DNA of 64,000 bases from Datisca glomerata (GCA_003255025.1 QANY01004032.1:1247166-1311165); one strand, 5' to 3'; shown: positions 45,660 through 57,769, counted from the stretch's first letter. The notes: generated by a model not told the origin, from the letters alone. Program-made: numbers and translations.

Positions 45660-46870
45660 TTTCCTTATTCATTGTCACTGAGGTTTGATACTGTTAAATG
45701 AGTCTTGTGAATCTTGAAAATGATCATAAGCCCATTGTGGAAGAACTCGAACCTGTGATTTTTCTTTCAATTGTTGAGGGAGAGACTTGGTTGATTGACT
45801 TTTTTTATTTTTAATTGGATGACTTGACTCTACTGATAATTCATAGTCAAAATCAGTATTATTTTCAAGGAGAAGAATCATCTTTTGTATCAACTCTTGC
45901 TTTGATTTTAATTTGGTAGCTTTGGCCTTACCTTTCGGAGAAGGTTTTGATTTAGACTTGGATTCTTGGGAAGAATTGGATGATTTGGTTTGGTTTATCT
46001 ATGGGATTTGGCTGGTTGGCTCATTAATTTTTAATGGGGCCATATGAGATGGTTTGGTTAATTTTAATTGTGGATGGATATTCGCAAAATCATTATTTGT
46101 GAAGATAGATTTTTTTAGAGTACTAAATTTGTCCCAACACTTAACGTATTACTGCCTGGTGAGAATTTCCTTTTCAATGGAATATTGTCATTTTAGGATT
46201 CATGAAATTTTATATTTATTCATAAAATAAAGTATTGATGGAGAAAAAATCTCAATTGATGAGGGTTTGAACAATTTTAAAAATAAGTTAAAACACTATT
46301 GAAGTTCGATTGGGAATAAATCCAAGGCAGGGACCATGGATTGACGGCCATCTTAAAAATTATTTTAGAAAATTGACTATAAATTTTTTATCAAAGTTTA
46401 AAAATCATGAGTGAGAAAATTCACTATTTTGATGTAAGAAAATTATTTGCCAGGCATCAACATAGTCAAAATAATTGTATTCAAAAGGGGTTTTAGCCCT
46501 GAAAGAAGGATATTCCATTCCTCATTGGTTATTATTTTGAGGATGTAGAATGAATGATAGATGATCTTTCCTTCCGAACTGGTTATTGACCATTTGTATT
46601 TTGGAAAAGTTCTTACTAAGGGTCTTTTTGTAATATGGAAATGACTTTTTGTATTTTGTGGGTGGTTGGTTGACCAATTGTGGGTGGAATAGTTTAGAAA
46701 CTGAAAATGGGTCAAATTGGTTGACCAGTGCAGATTGGTAGATGGACCTGGGGATTAACATTTGGGTTTGCCTTGGAGTAGAATGCTCTTCTTTGATTTG
46801 GGCCTTAAGGGCTTATTATGGAGTCAAGAACTCCCTTTTGATTATTCTCTTCGAGGCCTGGGGCCTAGAC
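45660..46870 (-). pseudogene. Distant pararetroviral second-ORF fragment
   Basis: Minus-strand frames 46443-46715 and 45675-45893 match the plus-strand region 8690-9340: the IIYHSFYILK segment and the Lys/Ser-rich part ending in LPQW-YD-FQDSQD both recur in the same order. Between them is a Lys/Ser/Asn-rich stretch. Frames are broken. It lies 27 kb from the main viral cluster and on the opposite strand, so it is a separate insertion or was moved by rearrangement. The function of this protein is unknown to me. Confidence 0.6.
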
Positions 46871-47895
46871 CCCATCTTCTCGTCTCCGTAAAAATTCACG
46901 GGTCAAGAAGTCAGGAACTAAATTATTAATGCATTCTAATGAATTTGATATTAAAATAAAAAATATTAAGGATGGACTGCTATTGAGCAAAAAATTGTTT
47001 TGAAGTTTAATTGAAGATTAAATTTAAAATATGATAAATCGATATTCTTATATCACATGTAAACGTGCTAAAAGTCAACAAGCATTTATTAAATTGCGCA
47101 TTCTCATAAATTGTAGTACATTAACTCTATCATAAATGATGACTTATCTTGGTCAATAGGTGGAGTACCTAGTTAATGTATTAATATATTTGGAGTACAG
47201 TTAAATAACTTAGACGTCTGGTTTTTGGTAAAGTATTATCTTAAGAAAATCATAACTCACTGGTATTGTACTACGGGTGCTCTTAATCTTGAGAGAGTTA
47301 CAAACTCATATTTAATAGCTGGGGCATTTTGATCCCTTAGTAGTGAGACTGCATGACTTAATATATTTCATGGATTGGATGACTAGGTTATTAGGTAGTG
47401 GTACATCGATTTTCAATAGTACAATCCATAGACAATTTTAAGTAAGTGAAATAATAACTCTTAGGTAATTCATTTATGTGGTCATATTAATAATAAGTGC
47501 TTAGTATCTTTAGTGAAACATCAAATATGAAAATGGTCGTAGTCGATCAGTAGAACGATTTTGAATGTAAGGAGATGAGATGTGTAAAAACACTAGCTTG
47601 ATAGTACTTCACCAAATTATACATGGTACCATATTATGGAGGGTCATTGTATAATGATTAATAGGGCGAGGATAATTACGTCGAGAAATATAAAAAGCCA
47701 CTTGAAGTTCAATTAGGCTTTTTACAATGGAGTTAGTTGTAATCAATAATGAATAAATTGAATTATTGGTTTAATAGGTAGACTTTATTAAATTATGTAG
47801 CCAAAGATACTTTTGTCCTTATAGTTCCCTTGCTTGCCTAGGGATTTTCGTTTATGTTGTGATCGGTCCTGCAGGCTATACACTACTTTTGTGTA
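46871..47895. other. AT-rich sequence without recognised gene
   Basis: Possibly a decayed LTR or leader, but no ends, primer site or coding homology were found. Confidence 0.3.
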
Positions 47896-47898
47896 TAT

Positions 47899-47923
47899 GG
47901 GGGGGGAGGGGGGGCGGGGGGCG
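47899..47923 (+). repeat. G-rich tract (G-quadruplex candidate)
   Basis: Three runs of at least six G separated by single A or C, with a further GCG. It meets the usual pattern for an intramolecular G-quadruplex if the long runs are split. Confidence 0.6.
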
Positions 47924-48360
47924 TGACAGTCGAACTCCGATAAAGAGATCACATAACAACCTCATGCGCTTAAGTTTGAGGAAACATGATTGGGAAAGAG
48001 AAGTGCAATATAAATAATGAGATTATCAGTGAACATATTTCTTTTACCGTTGGATGAATAAAATTTTCATTAGTATAGATGGCTATGAACGAGAAGAACA
48101 AGAAAGAAAGAAACAAAAGTGACCAGTTGTTTGTGGCACAACATGTATACCTTGTAGTTAACATCTCTTAATATACGTTTATGTGACCATCTTTTAGTAT
48201 AAGTCTAAGTGACCCTCTCCTAAGACAAGTCACCTTATTATAAGAGAAGTTTCCTTGACTTTCTAATAAGAGAAATGTAAGCTATCTTTTTAAAATGAAG
48301 TCTATGTGATTATCTTATTAAACAAGTTAAGAAAATTTCTGCCATCTCTCCATCTCTCCT

Positions 48361-48470
48361 TTCACTTTGTTTTTTTTTTCCTTTTTTCCTCCTCTTTTTC
48401 TTCTTTCTCATTCTTTCATTTTTTTTCTTTCTCCCTCTTTTCCCCTTTCTATATTTTTTTCTCTTTGGTA
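48361..48470. repeat. Polypyrimidine low-complexity tract
   Basis: About 110 bp of T/C-only or nearly T/C-only sequence just before the LARD 5' LTR. No other meaning visible. Confidence 0.7.
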
Positions 48471-48532
48471 AGAGCCTCTTGATGTCTTGAAATGCATGTT
48501 ACCCCCAAGATGATTAGAGAGAAATGCTATAT

Positions 48533-49385
48533 TGATGGTAAACAGGAAAAAAAATCACCCAAGACACGTGTACAGAAAGAACGCTAAAGCGGGAGACCTC
48601 ATCAGAACAGGAAAGAATGCTGAAGCGGGGAACCTTCACTTTCAGAACGGGTGACTATCACTTCTGGAATTGGGGATCAATCGCTTCTGGAACGGGATGA
48701 CTATCGCTTCTGAAACAAGTGTCTATCGCTTCCAGAACACGGGACTATCGCTTTCAGAATAGGGGACCATCACTCTCATAACGGAAAAGAACAACAGAAC
48801 GGGAACAAACATCTTCAGAGTGGGAGATCATCTCTTACAGAACGGGAACCGACATCTCAAGAACGGGGAATCATTACCTCTTAGACAAGACATAACATCA
48901 GAACAGAAAGGAGGGTTCAGACTGACAATCAAGTGGTTATAATTGACTGGCCCAAACCACGAGGAACCACCAAGTGACTATGGCTGATTGAATTGTTGAG
49001 GACAAAATAGCTGAAAGGAATTAGCAGAGTAAATGAGCTCATGTCTGAAAATAATTTCATCAGTCGAAAGCATAGGGGATGTGATCATCCCCTTTTTATT
49101 ATTTCTATTATTGTAAGGCCTATAAGTACAGACTCATGTAAAAAAGAAAAAGAGCGAGGACCTAAGCAAACCTCAACTAAAGACACTGTCTTTCCTCTAT
49201 TCTCTCATCAACAACCATGTAAAATTCTTTATGTAAATGAATATCAACGATCTTCCCGTATTTTTTTCACCTTTAGGGGTTTTTCACGTAAATGATGATG
49301 TTTTTATTCTCTCTTTCTCTCTTCAAATTATGATTTTTATTATTTGTTCATAGAGGGTTTTTCATATCAGAAAAAATCATTTACA
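48533..49385 (+). repeat. LARD 5' LTR
   Basis: Aligns along its length with 53412-54289. The 5' half contains imperfect ~27-bp repeats around CTATCGCTTCTGGAACGGG; the 3' half has the conserved GTAAGGCCTATAAGTA segment and ends ATCATTTACA. The short ORF 49041-49295 inside is incidental. Confidence 0.8.
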
Positions 49386-50073
49386 TTTTGGCGCTCTCAT
49401 TGAGAGTCTGAGAACAACTCGAGAAATCCCTCCCAAAATGTCAAAAACCAAATTAAACGCTCCCTCAACAACAAAAACAGGAACAAAATGACAACATATT
49501 GGAAGCAGAGATGGGAACGACAACAAGTACAAAATTGAAAACGGAACAGAAAATGGTAAACTCGTTCCTTGCATATTCAATTGGCTTATTTCTTTAACAT
49601 CATTATCAACTTCTAAAAAAAGAAAAAAAAAGAGAGGAAGGAGATAAGAAAAGAAATCCATTAGAAGGAAGGATGGGTTAAAAAATAAATCATAATGGAT
49701 AAGAAAAGAAGAGCTCAGAAAGTTCATATCTGAAGAGCTTAGAAAACTCAGATAAGAAGAGATCAGAAGAGTTTAGAAAGTTCAGAAAAACTCGTAAAGC
49801 TCATACCAGGAAAGCTCATATCAAAATGACTCAGAAAGCTCAGATCAGAAAGCTCATAAAATAAAAAAAAAGTTTCAGAAAAGTTGAAGTCAGTGCTTCA
49901 GAAAAGTTGAAGTTCAGATCAGAGAAGCTTCATCTCTTTTGGAAAGAAAAGCTGAGAAAAGAAAGACAGAAAAGAAGAAATGAGTACAAAATCCATAAAA
50001 GAAAAGCTCAGTATAGAAAAACTCAGCAAACAAAAACCAAATTAAACGCTCCAACAAAAACTAGGTAAAGAAA

Positions 50074-50424
50074 ATGCCAAGTAAATTACACTTCCTTCGT
50101 CTGCTAACGTACACCATGGGCTTACTTGACCAACTCTTGGATGACACCGTTGCAGGTCCTCGGCCGGAGAATGGCCTTGGTAAGCTTCACAAGCACCCAA
50201 CCTTCTCTCCCCGATCAAGCTCCGACAAGGAATTAGATGGCGAGAGTGTGAAGTCATACGGTGATGGCTCGTCGGAGGATCTGGTGAAGGTTACTCGAAG
50301 TATCATGATAGTGAAACCCCCTAGATTACTATTTGGTTCACCTCTGGCATCGCCTGCTGGGTCTACTCCTCCAATGTCTCCCTTCTCTAAACTTGATTTA
50401 GAGCTCTTGAAAAAAAAGTTATGA
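50074..50424 (+). pseudogene. Captured dormancy/auxin-associated (DRM1/ARP) gene fragment
   Basis: From Met at 50116 the frame reads MGLLDQLLDDTVAGPRPENG, then GLGKL, a Ser-rich stretch, EDLVKVTRSIMIVKPP and SPAGSTPPMSPFS. This is the signature of the Dormancy/auxin-associated family (auxin-repressed protein, DRM1). Homology ends at SPFS (about 50382); the usual basic C-terminal part is missing and replaced by KLDLELLKKKL before the stop. The 14 codons before Met50116 are not family sequence. The uninterrupted frame, with no introns, points to capture through a spliced RNA. It lies in the sense direction of the host element. It may be transcribed from the LTR; whether it is translated is unknown. 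Confidence 0.85.
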
Positions 50425-50751
50425 CTATTCTCATGAAGGTTTCTCAGGAAAACGGATTATGCAGAATGATCAATTTTGAGAATCAAAATGTATTTACTAG
50501 AAGCCAACTACATGGTAAATCTTACATCATTGGAAATGTTGTCCATTAAGATAGATTATGCAGAACGGACAGATTTAGAAATTATACAACTTCAATTAAA
50601 GCTAATTACATGGAGGATTATATATCACCAGAAATGGGTGAAAATCAATTTTTAGAAGAATCTCATGGAATTTGATTTGGAGCTCTTAATCAAAACTTAT
50701 CACATGATAATATGCAAGCTGTCAACTCTCTCTTTTGATTTTCACAACGGA

Positions 50752-51865
50752 ACTAATGGCGTGAGTCCTTGGAAAGGGTAATTCATAAGTCCTACTCCCA
50801 AAAGGAGCTAAGGACATTAAAAGTTCTTGGGAGGGGCAGCTCATAAGTCCTACTCTAAAAAAGAACTAAGGGCATGAAAAGTCTTTGGGAGGGGCAGTTC
50901 ATAAGTCCTACTTCCAAAAGAAAAACTAAGGGCATAAAAAGTCTTTGGGAGGGGCAGTTCATAAGTCCTACTCTTAGAAGGAACTAAGGGCATAAAAAGT
51001 CCTTAGAAGGGGCAGATTATAAGTCCTACTCTCAGAAAGAACTAAAAACATAAAAAGTTCTTGGGGGGGGCAGTTCATAAGTCCTACTTCTAAAAGAAAA
51101 ACTGAGAGCATAAAAAGTCATTGGGAGGGGCAGTTCATAAGTTCTACTCTTAGAAAGAACTAAAGGCATAAAAGTCCTCGAGAGGGGTAGTTCATAAGTC
51201 CTACTTTAAAAGAAAAATTGAGGGCATAAAAAGTCCTTGGGAGGGGCAGTTCATAAGTCCTACTCTTAGAAGGAACTAAGAGTATAAAAAGTCCTTAGGA
51301 GGGGAAGATTATAAGTCCTACTCTCAGAAAGAACTAAAAACATAAAAAGTTCTTGGGAGGGGCAGTTCATGAGTCCTACTTCTAAAAGAAAAACTGAGGG
51401 CATAAAAAGTCATTGGGAGGGGCAGTTCATAAGTTCTACTCTTAGAAAGAACTAAAGGCATAAAAAGTCCTCGAGAGGGGTAGTTCATAAGTCCTACTTT
51501 TAAAAGAAAAATTGAGGGCATAAAAAGTCCTTGGGAGGGGTAGTTCATAAGTCCTACTTTCACAAGGAATTAAGGGCATAAAAAATCCTTGGGATGGGTA
51601 GCTCATAAGTCATACTCTAAGAAAGAACTAAGAGCATAAAAAGTCCTTGGGAGGGGTAGTTCATAAGTCCTACTTACAAAATAAAAACTGAGGTTATAAA
51701 AAGTCATTGGGAGGGGCAATTAATAAGTCATACTCTCAAAAGAAACTAAGGGTGTAAGTACTTGGCAGGGGAAATTCATAAGTCCTACTTTCATAAAGAA
51801 CTAAGAGTGTAAGTACTTGGGATGGGTAATTGATAAGTCCTACTCTCAGAAGAAAATCAAAACAA
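50752..51865 (+). repeat. ~58-bp tandem repeat array (about 19 units)
   Basis: Units of 55-60 bp with the core CATAAAAAGTCCTTGGGAGG and GCAGTTCATAAGTCCTACT, then an A/G-rich part. Five consecutive units from about 50959 are repeated as a block from about 51250, so there is a higher-order period near 291 bp. The minus-strand frame 51324-51563 only translates the array (repeating GLMNYPS-GLFMP). Tandem arrays inside LTR-element interiors can seed satellites. Confidence 0.9.
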
Positions 51866-51899
51866 GGCCATGGTTCCACTGAAAGAGCATAAGTGCTTG

Positions 51900-53390
51900 G
51901 GAGAGTCTACATACGCCGTTCTAAGAAGGAAAAAGAAATTTCTTTAGAATGAAAAATGAAACGTCTTCAGGACGGGAATGTCTGGAGAACAGAAAGAGAA
52001 ACGCCTTCAGGACAGAAAAGTCTAGAGAACGGAAAAATAAATGTCTTCATAACGGAAAAAGAAACGTCTTCAGAACGAAAAAAGGAAATGTCTTCAGAGT
52101 AGAAAAGAAAAGAATTTGAGGAAAAACCTTCAGCTCATTAAAGAAACGCTGAGAAAATAAAAGCGGGAGAACGAAAAAGGAAATGTATTTAGAACAGAAA
52201 AGTATGAATAACGGAAAGGAAATGTCCTCAAGACGGGAAAGTCTGGAGAACGAAAAAAGAAATGTCCTAAGAACGGGAAAATCTTCATAACAAAAAAGAA
52301 AGAAGTTGAGAAAAGAATTTCAAAATAGAAAAGAAAAGAAATTGAGGAAAGACCTGCAGCTCAATAAAGAAATGCTGAGAAAAGAAGACTGAGTAAAGAA
52401 GAACAGAAAAGAAGAGCTAAAGAATAGAGCTGAGCAAAAAAAAGCCAGGAGTAAAGGAAAAAGAAGTGAGAAAAGGAAGGAAAAAATTGAAAGCAGAAAA
52501 AGAAAATAAGAAAACATGAGAAACTCTACCAATAAGTCTGTAGCAAGGAAAACGGGAAAAATTCTACCAATAGAAGTGGGGCATCAAACTCAAGCTCGTG
52601 CAATGAAATTATTAAACGGTACACTCGCTCCTTACTTATTTTAATTATTACATTTTTCTTTTACAATATTCATGTCACAGATCTTATCGTATGGAAGAAG
52701 AAAAATGAAAAAGGAAGAAACAGGGGAAACTCTATAGATGAGCCCGTAGGAAATTAAAAATGGGGTCATGGTTCCACGGATAGAGCCTAAGTCCTTGGGA
52801 GTGTCCACGAACATTGTTCCCAAAAGGAAAAACTGGAAATAGCAGAAACTCTACCAACAAATGCGGAACGTCAAATTCAAACTCATGCGATGCAATTATG
52901 GAACACTATACTCGCTCCTTATTCATTTCAATAAATTATTACTGTTCATGTACACCATTCTTGTAAAAGATCTTAATGTACGAGAGAAGGAAAATAAAAA
53001 ATAAAGAAACGAGAGAAACTCTATCACTGAACTCGTACTGAAGAAAATGAGATAAACTCGCCAATGAGCCTATAATGATGAAAATGAGAAAAACTCCATC
53101 AATAAGCCCATAGTAAAAAGAACGGAAAGAAAATACAGTGAATGAAGGGAAAGTAATCATCATCGACAACGAGCTGGCAAAATTGTTAGTCGACAAACGC
53201 AAAGCATTCGTGAACGGGAATAGAGGAACGTAACAGCAGAAAGAAAAGGAGAAGTCATCAATGACAGCGGACAAACCAAAAAATTGTTTGGAAAGATCAC
53301 ATCGTATCGCATGTTTTTTAGAAGCACGTGAGAACAGAAACGTACAGACGTAACGAAAAAATGAGAAAGGACAAACCATTACACCTCAAT
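51900..53390 (+). repeat. Purine-rich LARD interior
   Basis: Diffuse repeats of GAACGGAAAAGAAA / GTCTTCAGGACGGG type, and two related blocks at 52515-52625 and 52825-52925 that share CTCGCTCCTTA and ATGAAATTAT/ATGCAATTAT. No gene: the minus-strand frames here (52320-52532, 52939-53379) are Phe/Ser/Leu-rich because the complement is pyrimidine-rich. Confidence 0.6.
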
Positions 53391-53411
53391 AAGTGAAAAA
53401 ATTGAGTGTAA

Positions 53412-54289
53412 TGTGGAGTAAATGAGAAGAAAAAAATCACCTAAGACATGTGTACAGAAAGAAAGCTAAAGTGGAAGACCTCGTCAGAACGGGGAAGAAT
53501 CCTGAAGTGGGGAACCTTCACTACCGGAACGGGTGACTATCGCTTCTAGAACCAGGGATCAATCGCTTCTGGAGCGGGATGACTATCTCTTCTAGAACGA
53601 GTGTCTATCACTTCTGGAACGGGGAACTACCGATTCTGGAATGGGGAACTATCGTTTCTGGAACGGGGGACCATCACTCCCAGAACGGGAGAGAACAACA
53701 GAACGGGAATCGACATCTCGAGAGTGGGAGATCATTACTTCTAGAATGAGAACCAACATCTCAAGAACGGGGAATCATTACTTTCTGGATATGACATAAC
53801 ATCATGACAGAAATGAGGGTTCATACTGACAGTCAAGTGGTTGTAGTTGATTGGCCTGAACCACGAGAAATCACCAAGTGACTATGACTGATTGAGTTAC
53901 TGAGAACAAAACAGCTGAAAGGAATGAGCAAAGTAAAGGGGCTCATGCCTGAAAGCATCCCCATCAGCCAAAAATATAAGGGATGTGATCATTCCTTTTT
54001 ATTATTTTTTATTATTGTAAGGCCTATAAGTAAATGTTTATGTAAAAAGAAAAAGAGGGAGGACCTAAGCAAATCACAACTAAAGGCACTGCACTTCCTC
54101 TCTTATCTCATTAACAATTCTGTAAAATCCTTTACATAAGTGAATATCAACGATTTTTCTATGATTTTTCTCCTCTTTAAGGGTTTTCTACATAAATGAT
54201 GATGTCTTTATTCTCTGTATCTCTCTTCAAAGTATGATATATATTATTTGTTCGTAGAGAGTTTTTCATACTAGAAAAAATCCTTTACA
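53412..54289 (+). repeat. LARD 3' LTR
   Basis: Direct copy of 48533-49385. It starts TGTGGAGTAAATGAGAAG, carries the CTATCGCTTCTGG-type internal repeats (one or two more units than the left LTR) and ends ATCCTTTACA. The differences between the LTRs are easily seen by eye, so insertion is not recent. Confidence 0.8.
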
Positions 54290-56165
54290 TATGGACCATA
54301 AGGGCCTTCTACTCTATTGAACAGAAGGCGGTTATGTAGCATCTAGGCGCTCCATTCAAAAATGGACGATCCTAATTTAGTTGGACTAAAACACAAAGCT
54401 AAGAAAATTCTTACAGATAATCAAATTATTACATGCAATCAGCAAATTTATCCCGTGCATATATGAACCAAAGGTCAAGATCTGTTAAATATCACATCTG
54501 ATTAAGATTCTCCATGAAGAGGTGATCTCATTCCTTACTTTAGTAGATCTTTTTTTTTGGAATTTTCAGACAATGATCAGGACCGTCTATTGCAACAAAA
54601 GATTCCCCCTGCATTGTTGACGCCTGAAAATTTTTCAGACCGTCCCAATAGTCAACTTTTTTAGGAATGACATACATTACTATCCTATGACCGCAAAACG
54701 TTTATAAGGGTTCAAACTTGAATCTTATATTTATTCTTCCCGGGAAAAATAGGATGCCCGTACATGAGTTACAACCATTTTGTCATGGTAAGGATTATGC
54801 ATTGATAACAGTAAAAATAGAATTTTAAAAAAGGTGAACATAGATGTGTGTTTAGGAATTATGCTGCTGTCCCGTTTGGAGCGTTGTGCTCAATATCAAT
54901 AAAAAAAATATCATTTAACTTTTTTTAGAGGTTGGCTTTAAAGGTTGATTAGCGTGTTGATTAATCTTAGCTCTAAGATCGATTATGAACATTTTGCTTT
55001 GAACCCAATCTTACATAAGATTGGTTGTGTAGCCCTAGATGAGACTTAGATTGAGTTTATTTAGTTGAACCTTTTAACTTTAAAGTTACTAACCAATAAA
55101 ATTGGGAGAATGGGGAATTAATTCTAACTAGAATAAATTGGCTTACTTATTTAATTCGATCATTAACCATAATCATGCTTCTAAGTGATAATGATGATTA
55201 ATCTAATCATGCTTCAAAGAAATTATTATCTCTACTCATGTTTAGGAAAGTGATAACGAACACTACTCATGTTCTAATCTCCTTTTGACTTTCAGTGTGA
55301 GTATTTATTCGCGAGTCGTTATTCTGATGATAGAATTCAGACAAATCAGTTTGTTGAGTTAGTGAAGACGAGTGCTTTTCAGCTACCTCCAACCGTTTTA
55401 TCTTAGAAAACAAACGCCGTTATAAACCTTTAGTACCACAATTAAGGGGGCATAACTGTTTTAAGAAAACTGTGACAACATGACTCGATTTGATTTCACT
55501 TTAATTTATATTAGTGGTACGCTATTCATTTAATTTTTACGTTGGTAATTAAATTATTTACATTTCATAATAAATGTATTTACATTTCTATTTTTCGTAT
55601 TTCATAATTATGATATTTACATGATGTAAAGTTTTATTCACATTTGGTAATTTCATAATTGCTGTATTATTGTAATTTACACTTAATAGTATAATGTAGT
55701 ACAATATTTCTAACAATCTTAAAATAGTTATAGTTATACAAGTTATTGCGTTACATGAGTAATTTTTAGAAAATTATTTTGGTTTTTCAACCTAAAATAT
55801 TATTTGAATATTGTCCAAAATTTGATTTTTAGAAATTGATTTGATTTTTCAACCTAAAATATTATATTTAATATTCTCTAAAGTTTCAAAACTGGAAGTA
55901 ACTATATATAGAAGTTTTGTCTAGGAAATTGGAACTTAAGAGGACTTGTCCCTCAATTACTTGAGAACTTAATATCGTCAAGAGGGTTAGTCCTCGATTG
56001 GGTCTTAGAACCCCACCAATTTGTCTTGACAGTTATATATAAAAGTGCTATTCGGTTTGTTTTGAAAAATATTTAAAAAATTAGCATATTTCCATCTTCG
56101 GGAAAATATGATAATTTTCAAAGTATTGACACACTTCTGATTTATATTTCATATAAGAAAATAAG
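54290..56165. other. AT-rich sequence upstream of copia gag
   Basis: Position suits the 5' LTR and leader of the copia element that follows, but no TG-CA bounded LTR or primer site was found. No gene. Confidence 0.3.
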
Positions 56166-56169
56166 ATAA

Positions 56170-57000
56170 TTGAAACCAATAACAATGTTGTATCAAACCA
56201 TGCCACTAAAAGCCAAGGGGCAGAACCCTGATGTTTGGGCTCAAATGCCAAACCTCAGTGTGCAGAACCCTTCTATGGGTCGTGTGGCACCATTGTCTCT
56301 GCCTATTTCTCATGGGGAGAAACCTAAGAAATTTAATGGTTTGAATTTCAGAAGGGGCCAACAAAGATGCTCTTCTACCTGACCAACATGAATCTGAAAA
56401 AATGTTTGACTGAAGAAGCTCCTAAGCTCAATGATGATGAGTAGGATTTCTAAACGATAAGTGCTATTGATGGGTGGAAACATCCTGACTATTTATGTAG
56501 AAATTATATTATGAATGATCTTGCTAAGTCCTTGTATAATGTGTATTCTTATAAGAAAACAGCTAAGGAGCTGTGGTAATCTCTTGGACGGAAGTACAAG
56601 ACTGAGAATGCAGATGCCAAGAAATTTATCATGGGCCACTTTCTGGACTTTAAAATGGTGGATTCTAAAACGGTGATCTGTCAAGTGTAAGAATCTCAGA
56701 TTATTCTACATGAGATTTGTGCTGAGTGAATGGTGTTATGTGGATCATAAGTGGCTTGTATCATTGAGAAATCGCCTCATATATAGAAAGATTTCAAGAA
56801 TTGTCTCAAGTACAAACGCAAGGAAATGAGTATCGAGAATCTTATTATTCGACTTTGAATCGAAGAAGATAATAGGCTATCCAAAAGAAAATGTCCAAAC
56901 CTTATTGCTGCAGCCAAGGCTAACGTTGTGGAGCATGGTCAAGATTCCAAAGCTAGAAAGACCAACAACAAAAGGAAGTGTCCAAACAAACTGAGACATA
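56170..57000 (+). pseudogene. Copia gag
   Basis: Starts with a 70-codon frame (56170-56382) that ends HGEKPKKFNGLNF, the typical segment before the gag core. The core continues one frame over with [20 protein letters not shown] and a [15 protein letters not shown] block near 56480-56640. Frame shifts once and several stops follow, so no gag can be made. Confidence 0.75.
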
Positions 57001-57029
57001 AATGATGGGTTTCCAAGTACCAAAGTTCT

Positions 57030-57700
57030 AAGGTAAATGCTACAATTGAAATAAGTTGAATCACAAATCTTCTAAATGTAGATTGCCTAAGAGAAATAAT
57101 GAGGCTAATGTGATTGAGAACATTGATCGAGACGTTTCTGACATCAACCTCTCAGCAGTGGTCTTTGAGGTCAACATGGCAGGGTCAAATCCAAAATAAT
57201 AGTGGATCGACATTGGAGCTACCTGCCATGTGCGTTCTGATCACGGGATGTTCTCTACCTTAGAGGCTATAGAACATGTAGAGAAATTGTTAATGGGGAA
57301 CTCGGTAACCTCTAAGATCAAAGGTCAAGGAAAAATGGTTTTGAAGATGACTCCTGAGAAGGAATTAACTCTTAACCATGTCTTGTATGTACCTGAAATC
57401 TGAAAGAACCTTGTGTCTGGTTCACTGTTGAATAACCATAGATTTCCTATTGTATTTGAGTCAAACAAAATTATTTTGTATAAGAGTGAAATGTACGTTG
57501 GTAAGAGTTATATGAATGATTGAATGTTTAAGCTCAATGTAATGAGCATGGTCAAACCCAGTATTAATAAAACAAGTTCTTATGCTTACTTGTTTGAGTC
57601 TTCTAATTTGTGAAATGGTAGACTAGGATATGTTAATTATGATACTTTGTGTAAATTAAATAACTTGGATCATATACCAATATTTCAAACCATAAAATGA
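57030..57700 (+). pseudogene. Copia protease and pre-integrase
   Basis: The protease is marked by WIDIGATCHVRSD near 57205-57243, where the active-site D-S-G is D-I-G, then the LNHVLYVPEI block and KNLVSGSLLNNHRF (57400-57440). The pre-integrase ends with NGRLGYVNYDTL near 57615-57650. Stops occur in each. Confidence 0.75.
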
Positions 57701-57715
57701 TTGTAAATTAGGATA

Positions 57716-57762
57716 TGTTATCTTGGTCTATTGGTAATGAGCGTGGTTGGTAGGGGAGATTT
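57716..57762 (+). repeat. SINE-head-like segment shared with 59799
   Basis: GTTATCTTGGTCTATTGGTA, then ATGAGCGTGGTTGGTAGGGGAGA, recurs with about four changes at 59799-59846 inside the hAT element, where it continues into GGTTCAAGCTCC, a B-box-like motif. It sits where integrase core sequence should be, so it may be a small insertion with loss of the copia core. Confidence 0.45.
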
Positions 57763-57769
57763 GTGCTCA

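Larger units (their letters stand above)
48533..54289 (+). mobile_element. LARD-like LTR retroelement with captured plant gene
   Basis: Two direct repeats, 48533-49385 and 53412-54289, bound a 4.0-kb interior. The left LTR is followed after three bases by TGGCGCTCTC (49389-49398), a primer-site-like start seen in several Ty3/gypsy lineages. I find no gag, protease, RT, RNase H or integrase in any frame, so the element is non-autonomous (LARD class). The interior carries a DRM1/ARP-like coding fragment (50116-50382), a 58-bp tandem array (50752-51865) and purine-rich repeats (51900-53390). The flanking bases TATAT and TATGG match only partly, so the target duplication is uncertain. Confidence 0.75.

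Noticed and set aside
49377..49727. 116-codon minus-strand ORF with membrane-like segments
   Set aside because: Antisense to the LARD primer site and purine-rich leader; composition artefact.
50752..51865. Regular repeats with spacers that might suggest a CRISPR array
   Set aside because: Units are continuous tandem repeats without unique spacers, and the setting is a plant LTR element.
52939..53379. 146-codon minus-strand ORF, hydrophobic
   Set aside because: It lies opposite purine-rich repeats, and its Phe/Ser/Leu content follows from base composition. No start context or motif.
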